From positions 8,494,001 to 8,558,000 of the forward strand of contig NZ_JARXYP010000002.1 in NCBI RefSeq assembly GCF_029893805.1: a stretch of 64,000 bases of DNA, given 5' to 3'. The notes below the pieces were generated by a model. It was not told the DNA's origin. It did no database searches and saw only the letters and a list, made by a program, of their open reading frames with translations. Position numbers and translations under genes: made by a program. This DNA is from Streptomyces sp. SAI-135. GTDB taxonomy: Bacteria; Actinomycetota; Actinomycetes; Streptomycetales; Streptomycetaceae. This document shows, in pieces, positions 25,137-32,504 of this stretch. Position 1 is the stretch's first letter, and each line of letters opens with the position of its first letter.

Positions 25137-25904
25137 ATGGCACGGCACGGTGGGCGGGGCTGGAACGGCAAGGTGCTCGGGGCGGCACTCGGGGTGACGC
25201 TGCTCGCCACCGGTGCCTCCGTGTGGACCGCGCAGGCCGGTGCCGTGGGTACGTCGCCCAAGACGGCCACCTCGACCACGCCGGCCAGTGCGGTGAAGCC
25301 GGTCGCGGTGACCATCGCGCACGCCTCGGACAAGGGCGCCCGCGGCGTCAACATCACGATCGACGACGGACCCGACCCCGTATGGACTCCCCAAATGCTC
25401 GACGTGCTGCGGGAGTACGGAGTCAAGGCCACGTTCTGCATGGTGGGGACCCAGGCGCAGGCCCACCCGGAGTTGGTGAAGCGGGTGGTGGCCGCCGGGC
25501 ACCGGCTGTGCGACCACTCGGTCTCCCACGACACCACCATGGACAAGAAGTCCGAGGCGTACCAGTCACAGCAGATACTCGACGCCGAACGCATGATCAC
25601 CCAGGCGTCAGGCGGCGTGCGACCGATGTACTACCGGGCCCCCGGCGGTGCCTTCACCCCCTACAGCCGTAAGCTCGCCGCTTCCCGGGGCATGCGTCCG
25701 CTGGGCTGGAACGTGGACTCCAAGGACTTCGAGCGACCGGGCACGGCCGCCATCGTCGCCACGGTCGAACAAGAACTGCCGGGTGGCCCGACCGTCCTCT
25801 TCCATGACGCGGGTGGCGACCGTTCCCAGACCGTCGAGGCCCTTCGCCTGATCCTGCCCCGGCTCAAGGAGCAGGGTTACTCGTTCGGTTTCCCCGTGCG
25901 GTGA
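25137..25904 (+). CDS. Secreted polysaccharide deacetylase (NodB domain)
   Basis: 255 residues. A signal or anchor helix (VLGAALGVTLLATGASVWTAQAG) and a Thr/Ala linker lead to a NodB homology domain. Motif 1 is ITIDDGPDP (catalytic base and metal Asp), motif 2 is the metal-binding HSVSH, motif 3 is YRAPGG, then GWNVDSKDF and the motif 5 VLFHD. All key residues are present. It would deacetylate N-acetylglucosamine polymers such as chitin oligomers or peptidoglycan outside the cell. It stands alone between a remnant and a convergent gene. Confidence 0.9.
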   Translation: MARHGGRGWNGKVLGAALGVTLLATGASVWTAQAGAVGTSPKTATSTTPASAVKPVAVTIAHASDKGARGVNITIDDGPDPVWTPQMLDVLREYGVKATFCMVGTQAQAHPELVKRVVAAGHRLCDHSVSHDTTMDKKSEAYQSQQILDAERMITQASGGVRPMYYRAPGGAFTPYSRKLAASRGMRPLGWNVDSKDFERPGTAAIVATVEQELPGGPTVLFHDAGGDRSQTVEALRLILPRLKEQGYSFGFPVR

Positions 25905-25907
25905 CCC

Positions 25908-26492
25908 CTACTGCGTGAAGTCCGGTTCCCAGGGCAGGACCCGGAAGTCGCCGGTGCCGTTCTTCACCTTCTCGAACGGCGCCGAACTCACGCACTTGGG
26001 CAGGTCCTTGGTCTCGATCGGGTTGCCCACCGAGGCCCAGCTGTAGCCCAGGCGATCGTGCCTGCCCACGTCGTGCACGGTGAAGCCGACCCGGTTGCCC
26101 TTCGCTCCCGGCAGGTCGGTGTCGGTGATGACCCCGGTTGCGACCGCGACCTTGCCGCCGGTCAGCAGGCAGTCGATCCTCCCCTCGGCCCAGGCGCCCT
26201 CGGCGTCGAGGTAGTGGCTGAAGCGGAACGTCCCCGTGGCCTTCGCGGGATCCATCCGGTGCTCGGCCGCGAGGTGCGCGTCGAAGGTGAAGGTGATGTC
26301 GTCGCCGAGCGGCCGGTAGAGCTTGGCGGACCCCGTCAAGGCTGCGGCCTCCTTCGCGGGGCGTGGGGACTCGCTCCCTGTCGAGCGGTCGAGGGCCGCG
26401 GCGGACGCGGTGCACGCGACGGTGATCAGGGCGGCGGCGCCTGCGGCGACACGGACGCGGGTGCGGGTGGAGGTGGGCGCTGTGCGGCTCAT
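25908..26492 (-). CDS. Exported hypothetical protein
   Basis: 194 residues from the ATG at 26492, 7 bases after GGAAGGA. A Sec signal (RVAAGAAALITVACTASAAALD) leads to a soluble domain with LTGSAKLYRPLGDDITFTFDAHLAAEH, FSHYLDAEGAWAEGRIDCLLTGGKVAVATGVI and VGFTVHDVGRHDRLGYSWAS. I recall close Streptomyces homologues, some labelled repetin, without a known function. Two cysteines may pair outside the cell. Confidence 0.68.
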   Translation of the reverse strand: MSRTAPTSTRTRVRVAAGAAALITVACTASAAALDRSTGSESPRPAKEAAALTGSAKLYRPLGDDITFTFDAHLAAEHRMDPAKATGTFRFSHYLDAEGAWAEGRIDCLLTGGKVAVATGVITDTDLPGAKGNRVGFTVHDVGRHDRLGYSWASVGNPIETKDLPKCVSSAPFEKVKNGTGDFRVLPWEPDFTQ

Positions 26493-26725
26493 CGCTGGTC
26501 CTTCCTCGTGGGTGGGCGCCCGCTCTCCGTGGGCGCCACCCCAGAGTCCCGCGGGCTGACGGTGCCTCACATCGCCCGCCGAGTTGACGTATCGCTCCGC
26601 CGCTCGGGGCACCCGCGTGATCGCCGTGCGCCCGCGGAGGTACGCCCGCCTGCGCCCCTGGTCTCACGCCCGGGGCAGATGTCCAGGGCTGCCTTTCCTA
26701 CGGCTCGGCGCACTCGCGGGACACG

Positions 26726-26947
26726 TCATCCGCCCGCCGCCTCGTCGGCTTCCCAGCGCAGCAGGTCACCCGGCTGGCACTCGAGTACCTCGCAGAGCGC
26801 CGCGAGCGTGGTGAAACGCACCGCCTTGGCGCGGCCGTTCTTGAGCACCGCCAGGTTGGCGGGTGTGATGCCGACGCGGTCGGCGAGTTCGCCCACCGAC
26901 ATCTTCCGCTTGGCCAGCATGACGTCGATGTCGACGGTGATCGGCAT
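26726..26947 (-). CDS. Small XRE-family regulator (YozG-like)
   Basis: 73 residues, almost only a Cro/C1 helix-turn-helix (MLAKRKMSVGELADRVGITPANLAVLKNGRAKAVRFTTLAALCEVLECQPGDLLRW). The start overlaps the stop of the DUF2975 gene by one base (TGATG), so both are made from one mRNA. This gene pair is widespread in Gram-positive bacteria, and the regulator probably binds the palindrome 525 bp upstream at the operon promoter. Confidence 0.85.
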   Translation of the reverse strand: MPITVDIDVMLAKRKMSVGELADRVGITPANLAVLKNGRAKAVRFTTLAALCEVLECQPGDLLRWEADEAAGG

Positions 26948-27438
26948 CAGATCACCTCGGACAGTTCGGCCTGCATCTGCGAGGCCTCGGCATCGCGCGC
27001 GACGGCCTGGGCGAGCAGCATCCGCAGCACGTACACGATCAGCGCGACCCCCAGGATGGCCACACCGATGCCGCCCATGATGACGCTGACACCCGGATCC
27101 TCCCGCTGGCCCGGCGCGTTGACGACGGTGACCGCGAACCATAGGAGGGCGGCCGCCACGATCGCGCCGATCACGCCGTCCACGTACCGGAAGGCGGCGT
27201 GGGAGAACACGGTTCCGCGGCGCACCATCGTCACCAGACGCCCTACGCACACCACGGCGACCTGTACCGACACCATGCCCAGGACGGTGATCACGCGCAG
27301 TGCCGTCAGCGGGAGCGAACCGTCCTCCGGGTCCTTCCCGCTGACCAACGTCCACACCATCAGCGCCTGTACGAGCAGGGTGCCGGTGAATACCCCCGTG
27401 AGCACCGCACGCAGGGCGTTGACAGCCAGTTTTCCCAT
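26947..27438 (-). CDS. DUF2975 four-helix membrane protein
   Basis: 163 residues from the ATG at 27438, which has GGAAGG upstream; an ATG at 27453 lacks a site. About four membrane helices (ALRAVLTGVFTGTLLVQALMVWTLV, VITVLGMVSVQVAVVCVGRLV, AIVAAALLWFAVTVV, GGIGVAILGVALIVYVLRMLL). DUF2975 proteins are nearly always encoded with a small XRE regulator, as here, and their function is unknown. Confidence 0.83.
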   Translation of the reverse strand: MGKLAVNALRAVLTGVFTGTLLVQALMVWTLVSGKDPEDGSLPLTALRVITVLGMVSVQVAVVCVGRLVTMVRRGTVFSHAAFRYVDGVIGAIVAAALLWFAVTVVNAPGQREDPGVSVIMGGIGVAILGVALIVYVLRMLLAQAVARDAEASQMQAELSEVI

Positions 27439-27471
27439 GACCCAGCCTTCCATCGAGTTACGATGGAAATC

Positions 27472-27486
27472 TATCGAATATCGATA
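27472..27486. promoter_or_regulatory. Palindromic operator of the DUF2975-XRE operon
   Basis: TATCGA-ATA-TCGATA, a perfect 6-bp inverted repeat 34 bp upstream of the DUF2975 start, in an AT-rich stretch. It is a probable autoregulatory site of the XRE protein. Confidence 0.6.
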
Positions 27487-27513
27487 AGCCTTGGCAAGCC
27501 GGCAAGTGTTACG

Positions 27514-27921
27514 TCATGCGGTCAGGCGTCGAAGCAGGTCGAGCAGGGTGGCGCGGTCCTCGTCCGGCAAGGGGGAGAAGCAGTCGGCGAGCACCTCGTC
27601 GGCCACCTTGTGACCGGCCGCAAGGACCCGCTCGCCGTTGGGTGTGAGGTGGTGTTCGATGCGCCGCCCGTGTCCCGGCCGGCGCTCCACGAGATCCTGG
27701 GCGGTGAGGCGCCCGGCGAGCGTGCCGAAGGCCTGCTCGGTCTGGAAGGTCGCCGCGGCCAACTCGCGTGCGGAGGCTCCGGGGGAGCGGCTGATCGCGC
27801 GCAGGGCGTCCCACTGGGCCAGTGTCGTGCCGACGGACAGGAGGGCGCTGTCGAGGGCCCTGTGCTGTCGGTACTGGGCCTGCTTGACCGCCCTGCCGAG
27901 TTCTTGCAGCTCACCGTGCAT
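27514..27921 (-). CDS. MarR-family regulator
   Basis: 135 residues with a winged helix: QWDALRAISRSPGASARELAAATFQTEQAFGTLAGRLTAQDLVERRPGHGRRIEHHLTPNGERVL. It is divergent from the alpha/beta hydrolase gene, 61 bp apart, with a perfect palindrome between. Control of both genes in answer to a hydrophobic or phenolic ligand is the usual MarR arrangement. Confidence 0.87.
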   Translation of the reverse strand: MHGELQELGRAVKQAQYRQHRALDSALLSVGTTLAQWDALRAISRSPGASARELAAATFQTEQAFGTLAGRLTAQDLVERRPGHGRRIEHHLTPNGERVLAAGHKVADEVLADCFSPLPDEDRATLLDLLRRLTA

Positions 27922-27943
27922 GCGTCGAGTCTACTTCATGACC

Positions 27944-27953
27944 AAGCTAGCTT
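27944..27953. promoter_or_regulatory. Palindrome between MarR and hydrolase genes
   Basis: AAGCTAGCTT, a perfect 10-bp palindrome next to the AT-rich TATATAAAGATG stretch that probably holds the hydrolase -10 box. A candidate MarR operator. Confidence 0.5.
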
Positions 27954-27982
27954 ATATAAAGATGTTTAGTTAAGGTGGTGGC

Positions 27983-28777
27983 ATGTCCACCGACGCATCA
28001 GCCGCATACGCCGACCTGTCCCTCACGCTGTCCGAGGCCGGAGCGGGAAGGCCGGTCCTCGTCCTGCACGGTGGCGGAGGACCCGCCACCGTTGCCGGCC
28101 TGGCCCAGCACCTCTCCCGTACCGCGCACGCCATTACGCCCGTGCACCCCGGCTGGGACGGCACCGACCGCCCCGCGTGGCTCACCGGCATGGCCGACCT
28201 GGCCCTCGCCTACCTGCACATCCTGCGCGAACGCCGACTGAGCGACGTTCTCGTCGTCGGATCCTCCCTCGGCGGCTGGGCGGCCGCCGAGATGGCCGCC
28301 CGCGACACCGGGGGAACCATCACCGGCCTCGTCCTGATCGACGCCGTCGGCGTACGGGTCGAGACGGAACCGATCACCGACTTCTTCGCCCTCGACGCCC
28401 GCGGTGTCGCGGAGCACTCCTGGCACGACTCCGACCGCTACTACCTCGATCCGTCCGACGCCCCCGCCGAAGAGCTCGCGCGCCGACAGGCCAACATGGC
28501 CACCATGCGCATCCTCGCCGGCGACCCCTACATGCATGACCCCACGCTGCTGTCCCGGCTCGGGCGGATACAGGTGCCCGCCCTCCTGCTCTGGGGCGAG
28601 AGCGACCGCATCGTCACCCCGGCCTACGGCGCCGCGTACGCCGACGCGTTCGGCGACGGCCGGCTCGAGGTCATCCCCGAGGCCGGCCACCTCCCGCAGA
28701 TCGAGCAGCCCGACGCCACCTTCGCCCTCATCGACGAGCACCTGCGCCGGACGAGCCGTCCCCCGCGTCAGGGCTGA
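27983..28777 (+). CDS. Alpha/beta hydrolase
   Basis: 264 residues. HGGGGP forms the oxyanion hole region, VVGSSLGGWAAAEM carries the nucleophile serine (GSSLGG), LLLWGESDRIV the acid and EAGHLPQIEQP the histidine. It starts 8 bases after AAGGTGG. It is divergently paired with a MarR regulator, suggesting induced breakdown of an ester or ring-cleavage product. The substrate is not known. Confidence 0.85.
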   Translation: MSTDASAAYADLSLTLSEAGAGRPVLVLHGGGGPATVAGLAQHLSRTAHAITPVHPGWDGTDRPAWLTGMADLALAYLHILRERRLSDVLVVGSSLGGWAAAEMAARDTGGTITGLVLIDAVGVRVETEPITDFFALDARGVAEHSWHDSDRYYLDPSDAPAEELARRQANMATMRILAGDPYMHDPTLLSRLGRIQVPALLLWGESDRIVTPAYGAAYADAFGDGRLEVIPEAGHLPQIEQPDATFALIDEHLRRTSRPPRQG

Positions 28778-28796
28778 GAGATCCCGGACTCACGCC

Positions 28797-28917
28797 TCAC
28801 CGCTCGCCGAGGGCCTCACCGTGCCGGACGCTGCCGGCCTGCTCCTGGAGCCAGTGCGCCTCGCCCGCGTCCAGGAGTTCGGCGACCACGACACCCCCGC
28901 GGGCTCCGTGCGCCCAC
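28797..28917 (-). pseudogene. Possible 3' fragment of an unidentified gene
   Basis: After the end of the VOC gene the minus strand keeps very strong third-position GC in one frame for about 35 codons (GGVVVAELLDAGEAHWLQEQAG, ending GEALGER and a stop) with no start codon. It reads like the C-terminus of a protein whose 5' part is missing. I cannot name the family. Confidence 0.3.
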
Positions 28918-29337
28918 CTACCCGACGACGGAAGAGCTGAACTGGCGCTCTGGAAGCACCGTACGCACGAACAGGCAGAACGGGTGCCCCGCCGGGTCGA
29001 GCAGGACGCGTACATCGGCTTGAGGCTGGAGGTCCGCCACAGTGGCGCCCAGCGCCAGGGCGTGGTCGACGGCCGACGGCAGGTCGTTCACCTCGATGTC
29101 CAGATGCATCATCATCTGCTGCTCGGACCCGCGGGACGGCCACCGCGGACGTTCGAAGAGCGGTTCCGTCTGGAAGGACAGCCCGGCAGTGCCGTCGGGC
29201 GACACGATCTCGACCCAGCCCGGTTCCTCCTTCCGTGTCCGCCATCCGAGGAGGTCGCGGTAGAACAGCGCGAGCGCATGGGCATCCGGTGCGTCGAGGG
29301 TGGTCGCGGCCAGTGTGAAACGCGGTTGAGGGTCCAT
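28918..29337 (-). CDS. VOC-family protein
   Basis: 139 residues from the ATG at 29337. TLDAPDAHALALFYRDLLGWRTR opens the module; MMMHLDIEVNDLPSAVDHALALGATV and LLDPAGHPFCLFV close it, a common Streptomyces glyoxalase-like pattern. Catalytic role and ligand unknown. Confidence 0.82.
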   Translation of the reverse strand: MDPQPRFTLAATTLDAPDAHALALFYRDLLGWRTRKEEPGWVEIVSPDGTAGLSFQTEPLFERPRWPSRGSEQQMMMHLDIEVNDLPSAVDHALALGATVADLQPQADVRVLLDPAGHPFCLFVRTVLPERQFSSSVVG

Positions 29338-29485
29338 GGGGTAGTGCTGCCCGGACTCCCTGCTGTCAGGCCGACCGGGGCCAGCACTTCGCCCGCAGGG
29401 GTGGGACGGTCGGCCCGGGGTAGCCGCGACTGTACGAAGGCTCCGACGTACAGAAGGTGCCGTCGACCTACTCGGGAGGACCGTC

Positions 29486-29635
29486 ATGCCTGGCATGTTG
29501 GAGAAGATCAAGCAGTTCAGCAGGAGCCCGCAGGGCCGGCGTGCCGCCGAGCAGGTGCGCCGTGCCTCGGCCGATCCGCGTCGCCGGGCCCAGGCGCGCC
29601 AACTGCTCGGCAAGCTCCGGGGGCGGAGCCACTGA
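29486..29635 (+). CDS. Small basic protein, 49 residues
   Basis: ATG at 29486 after GGGAGGA. The product is MPGMLEKIKQFSRSPQGRRA and so on, ending QARQLLGKLRGRSH: a basic, helical, Arg-rich protein with the FSRSPQGRR motif I recall from short conserved Streptomyces proteins. A strong hairpin lies 27 bases downstream, which supports a short independent transcript. It may bind nucleic acid (inference from charge only). Confidence 0.6.
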   Translation: MPGMLEKIKQFSRSPQGRRAAEQVRRASADPRRRAQARQLLGKLRGRSH

Positions 29636-29661
29636 GGCGGGCGCAGGTGACGCCTCCAGGT

Positions 29662-29702
29662 TTCCGGGCGGTCCGCGCGGGCGCTGCGCGGACCGCCCGG
29701 AA
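29662..29702 (+). terminator. Strong hairpin after the small basic protein gene
   Basis: A 17-bp perfect stem (29662-29678 with 29686-29702; TTCCGGGCGGTCCGCGC on the left arm) and a 7-base loop, no U run. Most likely a factor-assisted or Streptomyces-type terminator. Confidence 0.65.
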
Positions 29703-29811
29703 GCGACCTCGGGGCACATCCGCAGGGGCGCCCGCATCCGTCGGCGCGGCCGGCGGCGAAGAAAGGTGAGCAGCGTGCTCACCAGGGGCCGGGGAAGGAG
29801 GCGCGGAGCTG

Positions 29812-30672
29812 ATGACCGACCTCCGTGACCGACTGGGCAGGGCCGTCTTCCGGCGCGTGGCCGGCCCGGACGGGCCCGCCAACCGCGCCCGGATCCATGG
29901 CACTCCGGGGCCCCGCTGGTTCGGTCCTGAACGGCCCATCCGCACCGTCCACGGCGACGCGTCGATGTTCATCGGCGGGCTGAGCGCGCTCCTTCTGCAG
30001 TCCCTGCATCCGCTCGCCATGGCCGCCGTGTCCGCGCACTCCGGGTTCCGCGGTGACCCCTGGGGGCGCTTGCAGCGCACCAGCACCTTCCTGGCCGTCA
30101 CGACCTACGGCACCGCTTCCGACGCCGAGGAGGCCGTGGCGCGGGTGCGCGGTATCCACGAGCGGGTGCGGGGGACGACGACCGAGGGACTGCCGTACCA
30201 CGCCGGGGACCCGCATCTGCTGGGCTGGGTGCACGCGGCCGAGACCGACAGCTTCCTGCGCGCCCACGAACGCTACGGTGCCCGGCCGCTCGACGCGGCC
30301 GGGTACGACGGCTACGTAGCCGACACCGCGCGGGTGGCCGAGGCGCTGGGCGTGATCGATCCGCCCCGTGACCGTCAGGCCCTGGCCGCCCAGCTGGCCG
30401 TGTACCAGCCCGAACTGCGGGCCACTCCCGAAGCGCGCGCCGCCGCCCGGTTCCTGTTGCTGCACCCACCCGTACCGCTCGCGGTGCGGCCCTTCTACGG
30501 CGTCCTGGCGGCCAACGCCGTCAACCTGCTCCCATCCTGGGCGCGGAGTGTCCTGCGGCTTCCCCGGGTCCCCGTAGTGGAGGGCCTCGCGGTCCAGCCC
30601 GCCGGCCTGCTGCTGACGCACACCATCCGCTGGGCCATGACCCCGACGAGGTCGCGAACCCCGGTGGAGTGA
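29812..30672 (+). CDS. DUF2236 (MpaB/Lcp-like) putative oxygenase
   Basis: 286 residues of the DUF2236 family, which includes latex-clearing protein and MpaB. Visible hallmarks are the early SMFIGGLSALLLQSLHPLAMAAVSAHSGFRGDPWGRLQRTSTFL segment with its His and Arg, and HLLGWVHAAETDSFLRAHERYG. Characterised members bind haem and cleave polyisoprene or fatty side chains. The gene stands alone; the substrate is unknown. Confidence 0.85.
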   Translation: MTDLRDRLGRAVFRRVAGPDGPANRARIHGTPGPRWFGPERPIRTVHGDASMFIGGLSALLLQSLHPLAMAAVSAHSGFRGDPWGRLQRTSTFLAVTTYGTASDAEEAVARVRGIHERVRGTTTEGLPYHAGDPHLLGWVHAAETDSFLRAHERYGARPLDAAGYDGYVADTARVAEALGVIDPPRDRQALAAQLAVYQPELRATPEARAAARFLLLHPPVPLAVRPFYGVLAANAVNLLPSWARSVLRLPRVPVVEGLAVQPAGLLLTHTIRWAMTPTRSRTPVE

Positions 30673-30694
30673 GGCCGTGGAGGACGACCGTCCT

Positions 30695-32449
30695 TCAGGA
30701 TGCCGTGCCGGTGACCGAGCCCTGCGACTTGGTGACGTGGTAGGTGACGGTGGCGCCGCTGTAGAAGTGGAAGGTCAGCGTCACGGCTTCGCCGTCACGG
30801 AGGGCGTTCAGGAAGGCGGGCGTCAGAATGATCGTGCTGCCCGGGTAGTCCGGTGAGAAGGCCTGGTTGAACTCCTGGTACGGCGTCCAGGTGGTCGGAC
30901 CGGCGTTGCTGCCGTCGGCGTACCTGGCCTCCATGGTCGCCAGGGTGTCACCGCGGTACTGCGTGGGGACGGTGAACGAGTCGGTCGTCCCGGTGGAGTT
31001 CGACAGCACCGGAGTGTCGTGGGTGACCACGTCGATCTGCCAGGGCAGTCCGCGGGAGAAACGGGCCTGGAGCGTGGCGTTGACCCCGTAGGCGCGGTCG
31101 CCGGTCAGCCGGGTCAGCGCCGAGGGCGTGAGGGTGACCTGGTCGCCGGAGAGGGTGTAGTCCCGTCCCGCGACGAGCGCCTTCGGGCCCTGCCACAGGC
31201 CGCGGAAGCTCGTGCCGTTGAGGTTGAGGGTGAGCGTCCTGGCCGTGACGGGGCTGGACTTCGGCACGTAGACCTTGTCGAAGGAGGCGGTTCCCGAGCG
31301 AGTGGTCCAGCTCGACTTGATCCAGGCGAACAGGGCCGGGTCGCGCCACTCGAGCGTTGCCCGGTTCAGGAGGGAGAAGGGGTCCCACAGGGCGGTGGTG
31401 ACCCCGGCGGCGCGCGCCGCGTGACCGACGTGCTCGAAGTACTTCAGCGCCTCACCGCGCTCCACACGGTCCGGGTGGTTGAAGTCCGGCCAGCTCAGCA
31501 GGCCGTACTCGCCCAGGTAGACCGGGATGTCCCTGGCGACGAACGTGTCGTGCATACGGGCGAAGGCCTCGTTCAGGTCCTTCTGGGCGGCGGCGTCGTA
31601 GTGGGTGCCGCCCGCGATGTTCACGCTGAACGGATACCAGCTGTAGTAGTGCACGGTGGCGACCAGGTTGCTGTCGTGCAGGGCGCCCATCATGGCGGAC
31701 AGGTCGTCCATGAGGCCCTGCGAGGGCGTGCAGCCCTGGGTGGGCAGGACGAGGAGCCGGTTCGCGTTCCCCCCGCCCGATGCGCGGACGATTCTGTGGA
31801 AGGAGGTGTTCAGCTCGTCGAGGAGCTGTGTCTTCTGCGCGTCCGTGGCGTTGTCGAAGACCGGTTCGTTGACGCTCTCGAAGAGCAGGGCGCGCGGCTC
31901 GTCGCGGAACGCCGAGGAGACCTGCGCCCAGACGGCGTCGAAGCGGGCAAGCACGTTGTCGTGGTCGGCGGGCATCCTGTTGATCCACTGCCACGAGTCG
32001 TGGTGGACGTTGAGGACGACGTACAGGCCGTCGGCCAGGGCCCAGTCCACCACCTGCCTCACGCGGCTCATGAAGGTCGCGTCAATGGTGTAAGGGGCGG
32101 TGGCGGACTGGTGGTCGGTCCAGGTCACCGGGATCCGGACGCTGCGGAAGCCCTGCGCGCGGATGGTGTCGAACAGGTCCTTGGTGACCTTCGGGTTGCC
32201 CCAGGACGTCTCGTCGGGGATGGCGTCCAGGGTGTTGCCCAGGTTCCAGCTGGGCTGCATCGCGGCGACGGCGTCCATGGCGCGGGCCGGCACCACGACC
32301 GTCGACGACGTCGGTTCCGCCGAGCGGTCGGGCACGGCCCCGGCGGTGCCCGCGGACAGTCCTGTGACGACGAGCAGCGCCGTCAGCAGGCCGGCCAGGC
32401 GTCCGGGGCCGCGGCCGCGGTGGCGAGCGGGTTGCCGTATGTCCCTCAT
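30695..32449 (-). CDS. Secreted GH5 endoglucanase-type enzyme with X2 module
   Basis: 584 residues from the ATG at 32449 after GGGGAA. A Sec signal (LAGLLTALLVVTGLSAGTAGA) leads to a GH5 barrel (PSWNLGNTLDAIPDETSWGNP; acid/base in ESVNEPVF, nucleophile in VYLGEYGLLS). The C-terminal part has an X2-type immunoglobulin-like module (LTLNLNGTSFRGLWQGPKALVAGRDYTLSGDQVTLTPSALTRL) and a second beta-sandwich related to it. It would cut cellulose or another beta-1,4-glucan outside the cell. It lies 55 bp downstream of the GH43 gene, probably one operon under the LacI-type sites before GH43. Confidence 0.9.
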   Translation of the reverse strand: MRDIRQPARHRGRGPGRLAGLLTALLVVTGLSAGTAGAVPDRSAEPTSSTVVVPARAMDAVAAMQPSWNLGNTLDAIPDETSWGNPKVTKDLFDTIRAQGFRSVRIPVTWTDHQSATAPYTIDATFMSRVRQVVDWALADGLYVVLNVHHDSWQWINRMPADHDNVLARFDAVWAQVSSAFRDEPRALLFESVNEPVFDNATDAQKTQLLDELNTSFHRIVRASGGGNANRLLVLPTQGCTPSQGLMDDLSAMMGALHDSNLVATVHYYSWYPFSVNIAGGTHYDAAAQKDLNEAFARMHDTFVARDIPVYLGEYGLLSWPDFNHPDRVERGEALKYFEHVGHAARAAGVTTALWDPFSLLNRATLEWRDPALFAWIKSSWTTRSGTASFDKVYVPKSSPVTARTLTLNLNGTSFRGLWQGPKALVAGRDYTLSGDQVTLTPSALTRLTGDRAYGVNATLQARFSRGLPWQIDVVTHDTPVLSNSTGTTDSFTVPTQYRGDTLATMEARYADGSNAGPTTWTPYQEFNQAFSPDYPGSTIILTPAFLNALRDGEAVTLTFHFYSGATVTYHVTKSQGSVTGTAS

Positions 32450-32504
32450 GTGCTTCCCCTTCCTCGGGTCGTGCCGTGGGGCATGCCGGTCGGCCGCTCG
32501 GGCT

